Notes under the pieces: generated by a model | What the model saw: only the letters and a program-made list of their open reading frames with translations | The model's database searches: none | What the model was told of the DNA's origin: nothing | Shown here: positions 35,705-46,092 of the stretch, in pieces | How positions within the stretch are numbered: the first letter of the stretch is position 1 | Layout: every line of letters starts with the position of its first letter | NCBI GenBank assembly: GCA_013398055.1 | Contig: VZRS01009624.1 | Span: 62,001-126,000 of the forward strand | DNA: 64,000 nt | Direction of reading: 5' to 3' | Source of the DNA: Ifrita kowaldi | Lineage: Eukaryota; Chordata; Aves; Passeriformes; Cinclosomatidae | Program-made: the position numbers and the translations under genes

Positions 35705-35990
35705 GTCTACCTTGGGTTCAGCTCTTGTCAGATCTGATAAGTTAAATATCACTGGATCTGGCCAGTAATTGGATGGAAGACCTCTGAGGAAAACTCAAGT
35801 GCTGAAGCAAGCGCCACTGGTTACTCAGTAGGTGTTTTTTTAACCTCAGACTCATCCTGAAATACGCCCTCAGCATGGTAGTGTGAGCACTAGCTGAAAA
35901 AGGCATTTTCAAGTAAGATTTAATGTGTTCTTTCTGTTAGGCACTAGAAAGGATTCCTGACACCTTCCTTGGAAAGTTGCTTAGCCCACT
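35705..35990 (+). mobile_element. 5S-rRNA-headed ancient SINE (AmnSINE1/LF-SINE type)
   Basis: The 5' part follows 5S rRNA: CTTGTCAGATCTGATAAGTTAA (35,723-35,744) matches the C-box area, then GGATCTGGCCAGTAATTGGATGGAAGACC (35,755-35,783) matches the GTCGGGCCTGGTTAGTACTTGGATGGGAGACC segment. It continues into the SINE body rather than the 5S 3' end: AAAACTCAAGTGCTGAAG, GGTTACTCAGTAGGTG (35,819-35,834) and ACGCCCTCAGCATGGTAG (35,864-35,881), then a TTTTCAAGTAAGATTTAA segment like the Deu-domain TTTCAGATGAGAC. Families with this plan are the DeuSINEs, of which AmnSINE1 and LF-SINE occur in amniotes. It is too diverged to be mobile or to make 5S RNA. The 3' limit is uncertain. Confidence 0.78.
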
Positions 35991-36184
35991 TTCGAGTTGG
36001 TTGAGCCCACTGCTACATAAAGCTATTTCTGAAAGTATGAAATCAATTTTTCATCATTTTCCTTTTAATAATAATACATTTTTAAAACCTCTTGTTTAAA
36101 TAGTAACTTATACATTTCTTTGCCTTTAACGCATAATTCCTGACCTTCTCCTTCACCTTCCCATTATGTCTCTGAGTCCAGCTC

Positions 36185-36270
36185 ATGGACAACCCTGCCC
36201 ATGGCAGGGGAGCTGGAACAAGATGATCTTTAAGGTCTTTTCCAACCCAAACCATTCTCTGGATACCAAA
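36185..36270 (+). mobile_element. CR1 LINE 3'-end fragment (short)
   Basis: CCTGCCCATGGCAGGGGAGCTGGAAC-like sequence followed by GATGATCTTTAAGGTCTTTTCCAACCCAAACCATTCT is the bird CR1 3' terminus. Plus strand, heavily 5'-truncated. A second, longer CR1 in the same orientation starts about 140 bp downstream. Confidence 0.92.
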
Positions 36271-36408
36271 GCATCTATAAAAGTTTCCTTTTGCCATTTC
36301 AGAACCAACATCAGCATTTCCAAGGTTGGATATAATCCCCCTTTAACAGCTGCTGATTATTTGACTCTTTTGATTATTGGCTGCTTCTTGATGACTTTAC
36401 AAGAGCAC

Positions 36409-36687
36409 ATGGTGACAGGACAAAGGGGAATGGCTTCAACCTGCCAGAGGACAGGGTTAGAAGGGATATGAGGAAAAAATGCTTCCCTGTGAGGGTGGGG
36501 AGGCCCTGGCACAGGGTGCCCAGAGAAGCTGTGGCTGCCCCATCCCTCGAAGTGTCCAAGGCCAGGTTGGACGGGGCTTGGAGCAGCCTGGGATAGTGGA
36601 AGGTGTCCCTGCCCACGGCAGGGTGGTGGGAACTGGAAATCATCTTTAAGGTCCCTTCCAACCCAAACCATTCTGAGATTCCATGAC
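36409..36687 (+). mobile_element. CR1 LINE 3' end (longest copy in window)
   Basis: Starts at a GTGACAGGACAAAGGGGAAT-like segment and proceeds through GAGGAAAAAATGCTTCCCTGTGAGGGTGG, the GCACAGGGTGCCCAGAGAAGCTGTGG segment, GTCCAAGGCCAGGTTGGACGGGG, GGTGTCCCTGCCCACGGCAGGG and the terminal TTTAAGGTCCCTTCCAACCC with an ATTCTGAGATTCCATG tail. Plus strand, 5'-truncated, relatively little diverged. A 202-codon minus-strand frame overlapping it is an artefact of the repeat. Confidence 0.97.
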
Positions 36688-39180
36688 AAAGTGGAACTGA
36701 CACTGACAGGACCACTCCACTCTTCAGGCTGTGGGATAGATTTGGGCCAAGGACTGAGGAATTCTGTGGGGCTGCTTCACTTGCTGGTGAACCCAGGACT
36801 TCCACTTCCACGTGGCTCAACAGTAACAGGTGCCAGTTCCAATACAAGATCTCAGCACTTCTGGGACCCCTGAAAAGCACCATGAAATTAACGTCCAGGT
36901 AAAACCACTTCTGGGATGTCAATTCTGCCCTTGTCCAGCACGGAGGCTGAACACTGGAGCTCCCAATCCCCAGGCACTCCACACAGTGAGGCTCTGCACA
37001 AGTCTGGGAGCCTCAGCTCCAGGCAGCATGCCAGAGTTCAGCCAAACATATTTGCCTAAGTTGATATTTCTGTAATACATTTCAAAACATGACAAATCAT
37101 TACTTTCTGACGTTTGCTATTCATATTTTTTTTTTTTTCTCTTTACGCTTTCCAGGCAGGAATGGAAATTGCAAGTGCCACCATAGCAACTCAATGCAAT
37201 AATATAAATCTTCAAATAACAATTTAAATGAAGGATGTTTGAAGTATTTTTATTTTGTGATAAATTTATAGGTGTCAACTAGATCAGGGCTTCCTTTCTA
37301 AAGGGGTTTTGCTGTTTATCTAAAAAGACAATCCTTCACTTGAAAGAGTTTATAACGTTAGCCTGAGACAAAACACTGAGGTTTAAAAGAATATCTCAAA
37401 TACATTCTATTTATTTATATTAGAAAACTACTCACTAGAACTCAGTGGAGTTTAGGTTCCTAAATGTCTATGTCTTTTTTCATTTCGGGCTTTCTTATTC
37501 ACGTTTAATAAGAAATTATGACAGGACCAAGACAGAATCTATAGAACCCAGTTATGGAGTCCTCATCCACTGCCACAAAACCAGGATCATTTCGATGATT
37601 GTTAACAAATGGGATTTTTAAAAGACTGGCAGTTGTCATATGCTTATGGTTCAGCTTGAGTCTCCACAGCACATACACAGAAGGGATTATAGTTTTTCAG
37701 ATATGTGGTTCCTGTGGCTAAGCTGGTATTTCTCCATATCAGGATAACACTCAACAAATTGAGGAATACAGTGGCACCCCTTCAACTCAACATGAGGGCC
37801 AAGTTCCAGTTTTAGATGCTAAACACACATCATGGCAGCATTTGGAAGGCTGACTTTCACGTGTATTGTGCATTGAAGACTGAATCTCTGTGCCAACCTC
37901 TAACAAAACTGCCCAAACCAGCAGCAGCAGGATCCAGAGAAGTTACATGGAATCAAGGTTACACACAGAATAAAAAGAAATCTGAGGTATTGTGAAGCCA
38001 AATAACTCGTTCCTTTCTGATTCCTTCATTTCTCATCAACATCTGCCTAGGTGCATCTCCTTTACAATGAGCTTGTTTCCTCAACATAAAAATAAATTTG
38101 AAGAAGAGCACCAAGATCCTTCTGAAAAGCCCAGAGCAGGGAAAATCCATATTGCTTAAAAACCAAGGGTTTTGATATTAAATATTTTCACTCAGGACTT
38201 AAATATATCACAGACATGGTCTTTAGCAAGGAAAAGAAGTCCCAATTAGATTAAATAGCTAATGAGTTACAAAAGACCTACAGCAGCCAGCTGAGTACTT
38301 AGGTTCTGCTGAAATACAAGTCTTTGGGAGTGACAAATGTCAATAAATAACACAGCTCAGGAGTGGGTGGTAGGCAAGACTGGATCCATCTGGCCTGTTG
38401 ATGAGGAAGGAGGAGAGCTGTAAAACGCACGGCTCCGGAATGCGACCGGGAGCACATATGCCAGGATGAGAAAACGGGAGTGTGCAGCAGCTCCCGCAGC
38501 CTCGTGCCCTCGTGGTAACCCCAAATCTGTGGGAACGTATGCTCCAGCCCTGCCTGGCGCTGTCCATATTTGTGCTCGGGACACAATCCCCCTGAATCCA
38601 ACTGGGACTGGGTAAAGGGCAGTTCCTGGGAAAATCTGCTGAAATTTAAAGAGAAGTTGTTAACATTTGTATGCAGGTAGCCATAAATCCACCCTCCCAC
38701 TTTTGCTACTCTGGGAACATCTTCCTTTCCTGGTCCACAGGGGGTTTTGCAACCTGCCTGCCACACCTACTCCTTGCTTTGCCTCTGCCACAGTCTGGGA
38801 ACTGAATCCTCCTGCTATAGAACACTGATTTGCTACACCTCCCGAAGCTGAGCTCAGGAAGCATGGCTTTTATATGTGTTTTGATGAGCCATCAACTATT
38901 TTAGATACTATTCATGCTCACCAACAGATTCTGAAATGAAACAAAATCTGCCTCTCATCACATGCACAACAGGATATAACAGATGTCACAGAGAAACCAA
39001 GTAATAGCAGTTTTCATGGTTGGATTCAACAATTACTTCTGCGCTCCACTCTGTGGCCTCTGCCATAAAGCCCAATAAAAACGAGACACCTGCCCCTAGG
39101 AGCCCAGTGTAAACTTATATAAACAAAGTGTGGCAAGGCCCAAGCCCAAAAAGCATCCAGAGACACATTTTTCAAACTAA
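36688..39180. other. Non-coding stretch, one CpG-containing patch
   Basis: Unique-looking sequence. T13 lies at 37,126-37,138. A patch with retained CpGs at 38,425-38,580 keeps three minus-strand frames open (up to 155 codons) but matches nothing known. No repeat family was recognised. Confidence 0.4.
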
Positions 39181-39197
39181 CCCCTCCCCCCCCCTCC
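39181..39197 (-). repeat. C-rich tract (G-rich on minus strand)
   Basis: C4-T-C9-TCC on the plus strand; on the minus strand a G9 run flanked by another G4. Prone to sequencing error and length variation. Confidence 0.8.
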
Positions 39198-40680
39198 AAG
39201 TTAGGTTATACCTAATCTTGAATGCCCTGTGTCCTGTTGGAGCAAAGAAGGATGCACACTGCTGGAGAAAGAACAAAACCGCTGTCCTTTCTGGGAAGAA
39301 CAAAGAACACTGTGCTCGTATTTGCACTACAATCTCACTGTCCTCAGTAGTATTTGCTGTCAGGAATGGTACTTCCTTGGGAATTCCACCACTGGCCACT
39401 TGCAGCCACTGTGAACACACTGTAAACCCTCCCCTCTCTTGCAAAACAACAGCATTTGGCAGCTCCTTGCCAAACCCTCTCTAGATGAAATGCCCAATGA
39501 AGATCCTTTTCTTCGGCTCATTGCACAGGAGTTGTACATGGCTTTTCTGTCCCTGTGTAATTTTCTCCTGCAATGTGTACTCAAGGTTAAAATGCTGTCC
39601 TTTCTCCCTGGTGATATCTGTCACTGAACTATCAAAGTGTGCATGTTAGAGAGCCTGCCAAGTGGAGGGCTGAGTGATGCAAAGACAGACCTTTGATGCA
39701 CGTTGTGACCTTAGTGCCTTCCCTTTAAACTGGAAAAAAAAAGGAAAAGAGCCTCTTCTCTTTCCCATTTGGGGGCAGAAGGACATTAAGTAGCACTTTG
39801 GGTGCAGTAGCCCTCACATTTATTGCAATTATTACAGCACCGAGAGGCTCCAGCCGAGCCTGCAATCCCTTTATGATGAGCGGTGTAAGACATAAAGCAA
39901 GGGAAAAGCCTTATCTCAGAAATGCATAAACTAAACACAGCTAAAAAGGCTGCTAGGAAAAAAATCCTCACCCCTGTTTCCATCATGAGGAACAGGCATA
40001 AGTGAGCTTTTCTCCAAAATCCCAGTGAAATCTGTGATGGAGTCAGGGGGAAGGAGCCAGGTCGCTGCTAGGCTGACACCTCCACTTCTCATCAACACAC
40101 CTATGACAATTCCTCATCTGCCAGGTTCTGCAGCTCTTTTACATCCTGCACGGCCTTTGAGGACACTTGTAAAGCAGTAAATCAACATTTACAAAGCTAA
40201 TTGTGTACACAGGCCTTCTGGGGATAATGGCATTGTGTTAGTTTGTATTTGCCACAAAACAAGGACAGAGAAGAAAACCACAGGTTTTGGAAAGCACCAG
40301 TGTTACCTGCAGGAAATGTTCAGGCCATGCATCTGGCACCATTTCCAACTTCTCTTTTTACACATCCAGCTGGGAATGTCCATTCTACTATCTGTTCACC
40401 TGGCCCAGTGCTTGGATACACACTGTGATTTAAACATGGCCACAAAAAAGAGCATTAAGTCTCAAACATGACTTAGAGCACGGATTAACAACAATCATAT
40501 GGGAACTATCTCATTTTAGTTAAAAGGGAGTGGGATTAAATGCAATTAAGAGTTCCCAATGATGTAATAAAGCCAACTAAAAAAAAAGTCAAGGCAAGTG
40601 GGCAAGAAGCAATCACTTTTCTGTCTAGAAACAGTAAAATAATGACAGTCTGATTGTTCATAGGGTCGCCAAGGCCAAAA
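39198..40680. other. Non-coding stretch, nothing firmly recognised
   Basis: Mixed unique sequence. A segment near 39,800-39,900 (TTTATTGCAATTATTACAGCACC and following CpG-bearing bases) has conserved-element texture but is not called separately. No gene was recognised. Confidence 0.35.
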
Positions 40681-41054
40681 TGTGCAGAATGACCTTCGTT
40701 AAGTCATACTTTGTACTTCTGCTGGGGGACTGTTGCATCTGCTCCTTTCGATTTGGCTTGTCTGAGTAACAAAGCTCCCAGCGATCATCTAAACCTCATT
40801 TGGAGCACCTGTGAACAATTCATTATATTAATATAACAGCAGGGGAGGAGTGCAGATACTAATAAATAGGTTGTTGAGCAGCTTTTGCTGCCAAGGTTGC
40901 TTTACCCAGCAAGGAAATGTCCCCTCCACCCAAAAGCTGTGGAACCACACGGAGACGCTGGGCTCGGTTGCACCACGACGTGTCAGAACACACATCTGGT
41001 GCTAGAGAAGCATGTAAATTAATTTTGCCTTTCAAAACGGTTGACAAATGTGTG

Positions 41055-41320
41055 TCTAATACTTCTGAGGGACTGCAGCATGATTTGAAGCAGTTTGTTC
41101 TCAGTTAGCATAGAACAAATGTTCTCTGGCTAAAGGTGGCTACGAAAGGCATTTGGTAACGATTTGTACCAGCTGGGCTTCTCATTACTTTGAATAGATT
41201 TGTGTAAATCAGCACATAAAAATAAGCAAGTGGTCAATGCCTTTAATTGCATTTGGATGTGCTGTAGTAATAGCAAATATCAGAACTTTTGCATTTGTCC
41301 TCACATTCTGCAGTTCTAGA
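41055..41320. promoter_or_regulatory. Candidate conserved non-coding block
   Basis: AT-rich unique DNA with CCTTTAATTGCATTTGG (about 41,240-41,256) and further TAAT/ATTT cores. This is a composition-based suspicion only. Confidence 0.2.
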
Positions 41321-41873
41321 AAACAGATTTTTTTTTTTTAATAGACAGAGCAGCAAAAAGATTTTGCTGTTAACATCTATTTAGTCTGGTTTCACTTAGT
41401 CACATTTTGCAAATGTCAGTGAAAAGCAAAGGTCAAATGGGAAAAAAACAGTATGCTATGGATCAGTACAATTACAGAGTGCAGAGTAGCACAGGGTTAT
41501 GGAATCAGCTTAGGAGGAAAACATATCTGCAGTGTTGGATAGACACAGGGCAAAATCCTGCCCATGGACCAGCACAGCAATCATCTCAAAGTAGTAGATA
41601 AAATATATTGTTTATGTTACTGTACTTCAAGGTATTTTTCCAGAGAGACAGAGGAGAATGTCAGGTTTTCAGTTCATTGCTTCCCTTTATTTTAATATTT
41701 GGGCAGCTTTGGAACAGCCTTGGTTTTGATCAGTTTGCAGGCCAGAGCATCCTCGTTGCAACCATCCCTGGAAGTGGAAGTTGTCTAACTCAGTATGCAT
41801 TAAGTCCCTAAAAACCTTTATATCTCTCTCTTGTATTATCTTTTGTCTCTGTTATTCTGCTGGATATTTAAGT
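41321..41873. other. Non-coding stretch, nothing recognised
   Basis: AT-rich sequence with a T9-T10 run near 41,331. No gene or repeat family. Confidence 0.4.
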
Positions 41874-42053
41874 TGCCCAGAGAAGCTGTGGCTGCCCCTG
41901 GATCCCTGGAAGTGTCCAAGGCCAGGCTGGTCAGAGCTTGGAAGAACCTGGGATATTGGAAGGTGTCCCTGCCCATGGCAGGGGCCCGGAACTGGATGAT
42001 CCTTAAAATCCCTCCCAACTCAGACCAGTCTGGGATTTTGTGATGATTCTAAA
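41874..42053 (+). mobile_element. CR1 LINE 3' end
   Basis: Begins GTTGCCCAGAGAAGCTGTGG and continues through GTGTCCAAGGCCAGGCTGG, GGTGTCCCTGCCCATGGCAGGG, GGAACTGGATGATCCTTAAAATCCC and a GGGATTTTGTGATGATTCT tail, the bird CR1 terminus. Plus strand, truncated to about 180 bp; the central part carries an insertion relative to the usual CATCCCTGGAAG segment. Confidence 0.95.
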
Positions 42054-44280
42054 GCACACTCGAAAATCACTTGAAAGGAATGTGAGGTTAATAATTATAA
42101 AGTATTCTGCCCTTATAGATTTGGTAGAATGTTTGTAACTATTGTTCTGGAAGGCACACAAAATCCACGCCGTGGTGTCTCAGACAGCTGAACTGGAATA
42201 GGCATTGCCCCGTCCTCATCCCTTTATATAAAGAAGTGAAAATTATAAAAGGAAGGATGCCACATATATCAGCAGCCAGAAGGAAGAACATTTTAAACAT
42301 AGAATTTAATACAATCAATAAACTTTATATCAATATAACACGGTCAACAACATAACTCTCATAACATCACATTTTCTATGTCACCGTTGACATGCATTAA
42401 AGATTATTTCTTTCAGCCAATTTTCTCTTCACAGCACAACCTTTTTATCCTGTAAATACATTTGTTGGTTTCTCAACATCCAATTACACATGTACAGAAG
42501 AGCCATAAAGATATCCAAGTTATATATTTTAATTTCGATGAATTATTTTAAACCTAGCAGCCATAAAGTATCTACTATTACCTCTTTGCTGGCATTGATT
42601 TAGCAAAAATTGGTAATTGTCATGCTGCTTGTGGGGTATCAAATATAAACATTTTCACATTTACTATGGAATCCTCTCCAGCAACATGAAATTGAAGGAT
42701 ACACAAAAGTGCTGTTATAGAAAACCAGGCTAATTTTTATCTTTTTTTTTCTGTAAGGGATGATCATTTGAAACCTTTGAGCTGAAAAGAATCACAGGGC
42801 ACAAGCAAGCTGAGGGATTTTCAGTAATTGTATCTTTCACATTTATCTTCTGCATAGATAGCTATGAAATAAATACTGCATGTGAGCAAGTGTAAAAATG
42901 TACTTGAGGTACTTCTGTTAGATGGAATCTCATCCTCCTGAAATTGCCTTTCCCATGAAAGATGCCCAGTGACAACCAGCAGTTTAACTAGCTGGGGATA
43001 TATACAGTCAGTTACCCCTCAGCCTTAAACTGTTATCTGATTTGTCCCATAAAGCAAAATATATGAGGGACACGATCCAGCGTGGGGATAATGTACAACA
43101 AACATAACTTACACTGCAGGAAAATGAGCTCCTGTTGGACCATCTCACAACAGGATCAGCTGTGGAAGAATCCACCCAATCTGTCCAAAATGTTTTCTTG
43201 GTTTTATTCCTTTTTCCCATAAGCATAATTAAACCCAGTGGGTTTGGTCAGATAGCTCTGTGATAGCTTTTAAATTACTTATTCCAGTGAAGCCTGCCAA
43301 GACTTCTGTTTTCTCCCCTTTTGAAAGTACAATGTGCATTATTTGCTGCAGTGGCAAGGCAGTACAATCACGCTGTTCTTTTCTCAGCCCTTCCCTCTCT
43401 ATCTTTACAGAGCATTTATTCACCACTGTCTTTTTGGGTTTCTTCTCAGAACAAGAGAAGCTGTGATTGATGAAGAGTGGAATGTATTCAAATGACTTTC
43501 AAAAATCCTGAAGATCAAAGCCATCAGGACTTCTGAATAATAGTTCCTAAATATGTTTACATTTTAACAGGGATTATTAACTTACATCTCAATTAGAAGA
43601 TAAAAGGAAAAAAATATTACTTCATAGGACTTTTTACAGTTACTTATTTTCTCAATGAATGCAGACACTGTCAAGTCTTAGCCATGTTCTGGAGTTATGT
43701 AATTTTGTACATACTAATCATCACTTGAGATGTTCTGCATCCCTTTAAAGCTGTAAGTATTTGGAGAGAACATCTTCATGTCGCCTGCATTCTCAAACAA
43801 TGGCCATAAATTCAAATGCACAGGTTCTGGGGTGACTTTCTTCACCTAAACTTGTGCTTGCATTGAGGAACTTTGAATATGTAACCCACACACTGTGAAA
43901 CAGTACAGAAGTTGTGGCTTTAAGACCTAAAGGTCCACTCTTTGTCCCATTAGATACTGGATAAAATAGGTCAGGAGGACCTGTGCCCAGAGGAATTATC
44001 ATCCAAACAGTTGGTATTCTTTCTTGGGCTGGAAGGGAGCCCGGGACATGTATTTTGAGAGCAACAAGTGTATTTTTCTCAGTTGTGGCTTCTGAATGAA
44101 GAAAAAGAGCATTAGGAGGTTGTTGGTACCCAAGGTGCAGGAGATATTGTCCTGCCAGTTGTGAAGGATTTATCCCCCCGGACGGATTTTGACCTCTGTC
44201 CATGGAAAAAATTGCCAACACTTTGGGAAGGGTTTGAATCTAGAAGGGTTTGAACCAGATGATAGAATAGTTTGTAGTGG
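42054..44280. other. Non-coding stretch, one 142-codon frame of unknown origin
   Basis: AT-rich sequence. A minus-strand frame of 142 codons (43,793-44,221) has mixed hydrophobic composition (for example GQYLLHLGYQQPPN) that does not look AT- or GC-driven, but I recognise no domain. It lies next to an LTR-like block in the opposite orientation, so it could be remnant mobile-element coding sequence or chance. Confidence 0.35.
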
Positions 44281-44704
44281 TGTCACAAGGTGAAGAATTT
44301 AGAGGTTTTGGGGTTGTTTATGTAGTAAATAGATAAAAGCTAAAAATGCCAAGATGGAGGACAGTTGTTGTTCTCCAGGGCTTCTTCTTCTACACCTCCA
44401 TGTCTTGCGGCAGAAGTGATTTGGAATGATTGGATGAAAAATTCCGCAGTTCCTGTCCACGCAGGAGCTGGGTTTGTTGGGCATTGGCAGAAAAGTGAAA
44501 ATATGTTTCGTTTCAAACTTCTATTGGGTCATTTACCTTTAAAAGGGCCAAGAATTTGCTATAAGCTCTTTTTTCTGCGCGCATCTTTTGAGCTCTCTGC
44601 AGGGTGCTGTGTCCAGCACTCTGTTTCTCTGATAACGCCAATTAAAACAACAATCTGAAGCAACCAACAAGAGGCCTCCTCTGGTCTTTTCAACGTTCTG
44701 GCCA
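44281..44704 (+). mobile_element. Probable solo LTR of an endogenous retrovirus
   Basis: Begins TGTCACAAGG and can end at a CA near 44,704. It contains a CCAAGATGGAGGACAG-type U3 segment, a CCTTTAAAAGGG then TATAAGC box (44,560-44,566) ahead of a CTCTTTTTTCTGCGCGC R-start, a CTGTGTCCAGCACTCTGT stretch and an ATTAAAA poly(A)-like signal (44,641-44,647). This order is what I expect for songbird ERV LTRs. No flanking gag, pol or env is recognised and no target-site duplication was established. Borders are approximate. Confidence 0.5.
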
Positions 44705-45094
44705 GGACTCTCGGGTCTCCCTCCCTGCGTGGGAGTCCCACAGGAGGTGATGAGACGAGAAGAAAAGGAGATGAGGGAGGGAAGCCTGGCAGGGAACAGC
44801 ACGGAGAGGAAGGCACACCTGTGGGAAAGCTGAAATGGGGATGCAGTGCTGGAGGGACAGACGGAGCCAGAGCAAGGACAGATCCCACACAGCTGCTGTG
44901 GGTGGGCAAACATCACCAACTCCAGCAGTGGTTTTTGCCCAGGCAGGTCTGTGCACAACAAATTCATTATTGTTCTAAAAACCAAGCATATCCAAACCAG
45001 CTTTTGATTCTGGCCATGGTCCTGATTTACACCGTTCATGGCTCTCTAAGCTCTATGGTTTGTTAGCATTAGGCAGACTTTTTTTGAAAAGCAC
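44705..45094. other. Unassigned sequence between LTR-like block and gap
   Basis: GC-richer sequence up to about 44,900 then average. If the LTR is the 5' one of a larger element this would be its leader; no clear primer-binding site was recognised. Confidence 0.3.
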
Positions 45095-45110
45095 AAAAAA
45101 AAAAAAAAAA
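45095..45110 (+). repeat. Poly-A run at gap edge (A16)
   Basis: Sixteen A residues followed by TCA and then the gap. The run is repeated in shorter form (AAAAAATCA) immediately after the gap. Confidence 0.9.
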
Positions 45111-45113
45111 TCA

Positions 45114-46092
45114 NNNNNNNNNNNNNNNNNNNNNNNNNNNNNNNNNNNNNNNNNNNNNNNNNNNNNNNNNNNNNNNNNNNNNNNNNNNNNNNNNNNNNNN
45201 NNNNNNNNNNNNNNNNNNNNNNNNNNNNNNNNNNNNNNNNNNNNNNNNNNNNNNNNNNNNNNNNNNNNNNNNNNNNNNNNNNNNNNNNNNNNNNNNNNNN
45301 NNNNNNNNNNNNNNNNNNNNNNNNNNNNNNNNNNNNNNNNNNNNNNNNNNNNNNNNNNNNNNNNNNNNNNNNNNNNNNNNNNNNNNNNNNNNNNNNNNNN
45401 NNNNNNNNNNNNNNNNNNNNNNNNNNNNNNNNNNNNNNNNNNNNNNNNNNNNNNNNNNNNNNNNNNNNNNNNNNNNNNNNNNNNNNNNNNNNNNNNNNNN
45501 NNNNNNNNNNNNNNNNNNNNNNNNNNNNNNNNNNNNNNNNNNNNNNNNNNNNNNNNNNNNNNNNNNNNNNNNNNNNNNNNNNNNNNNNNNNNNNNNNNNN
45601 NNNNNNNNNNNNNNNNNNNNNNNNNNNNNNNNNNNNNNNNNNNNNNNNNNNNNNNNNNNNNNNNNNNNNNNNNNNNNNNNNNNNNNNNNNNNNNNNNNNN
45701 NNNNNNNNNNNNNNNNNNNNNNNNNNNNNNNNNNNNNNNNNNNNNNNNNNNNNNNNNNNNNNNNNNNNNNNNNNNNNNNNNNNNNNNNNNNNNNNNNNNN
45801 NNNNNNNNNNNNNNNNNNNNNNNNNNNNNNNNNNNNNNNNNNNNNNNNNNNNNNNNNNNNNNNNNNNNNNNNNNNNNNNNNNNNNNNNNNNNNNNNNNNN
45901 NNNNNNNNNNNNNNNNNNNNNNNNNNNNNNNNNNNNNNNNNNNNNNNNNNNNNNNNNNNNNNNNNNNNNNNNNNNNNNNNNNNNNNNNNNNNNNNNNNNN
46001 NNNNNNNNNNNNNNNNNNNNNNNNNNNNNNNNNNNNNNNNNNNNNNNNNNNNNNNNNNNNNNNNNNNNNNNNNNNNNNNNNNNNNNNNNNNN
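45114..46092. other. Assembly gap, 979 N
   Basis: Unknown sequence. Open frames that appear to span it are artefacts of untranslated N. Both edges carry the nine bases AAAAAATCA. Confidence 0.99.

Noticed and set aside
35715..35800. Functional 5S rRNA gene
   Set aside because: The 5S-like part is heavily mutated and lacks the 5S 3' end and a T-run terminator; it continues as a SINE body.
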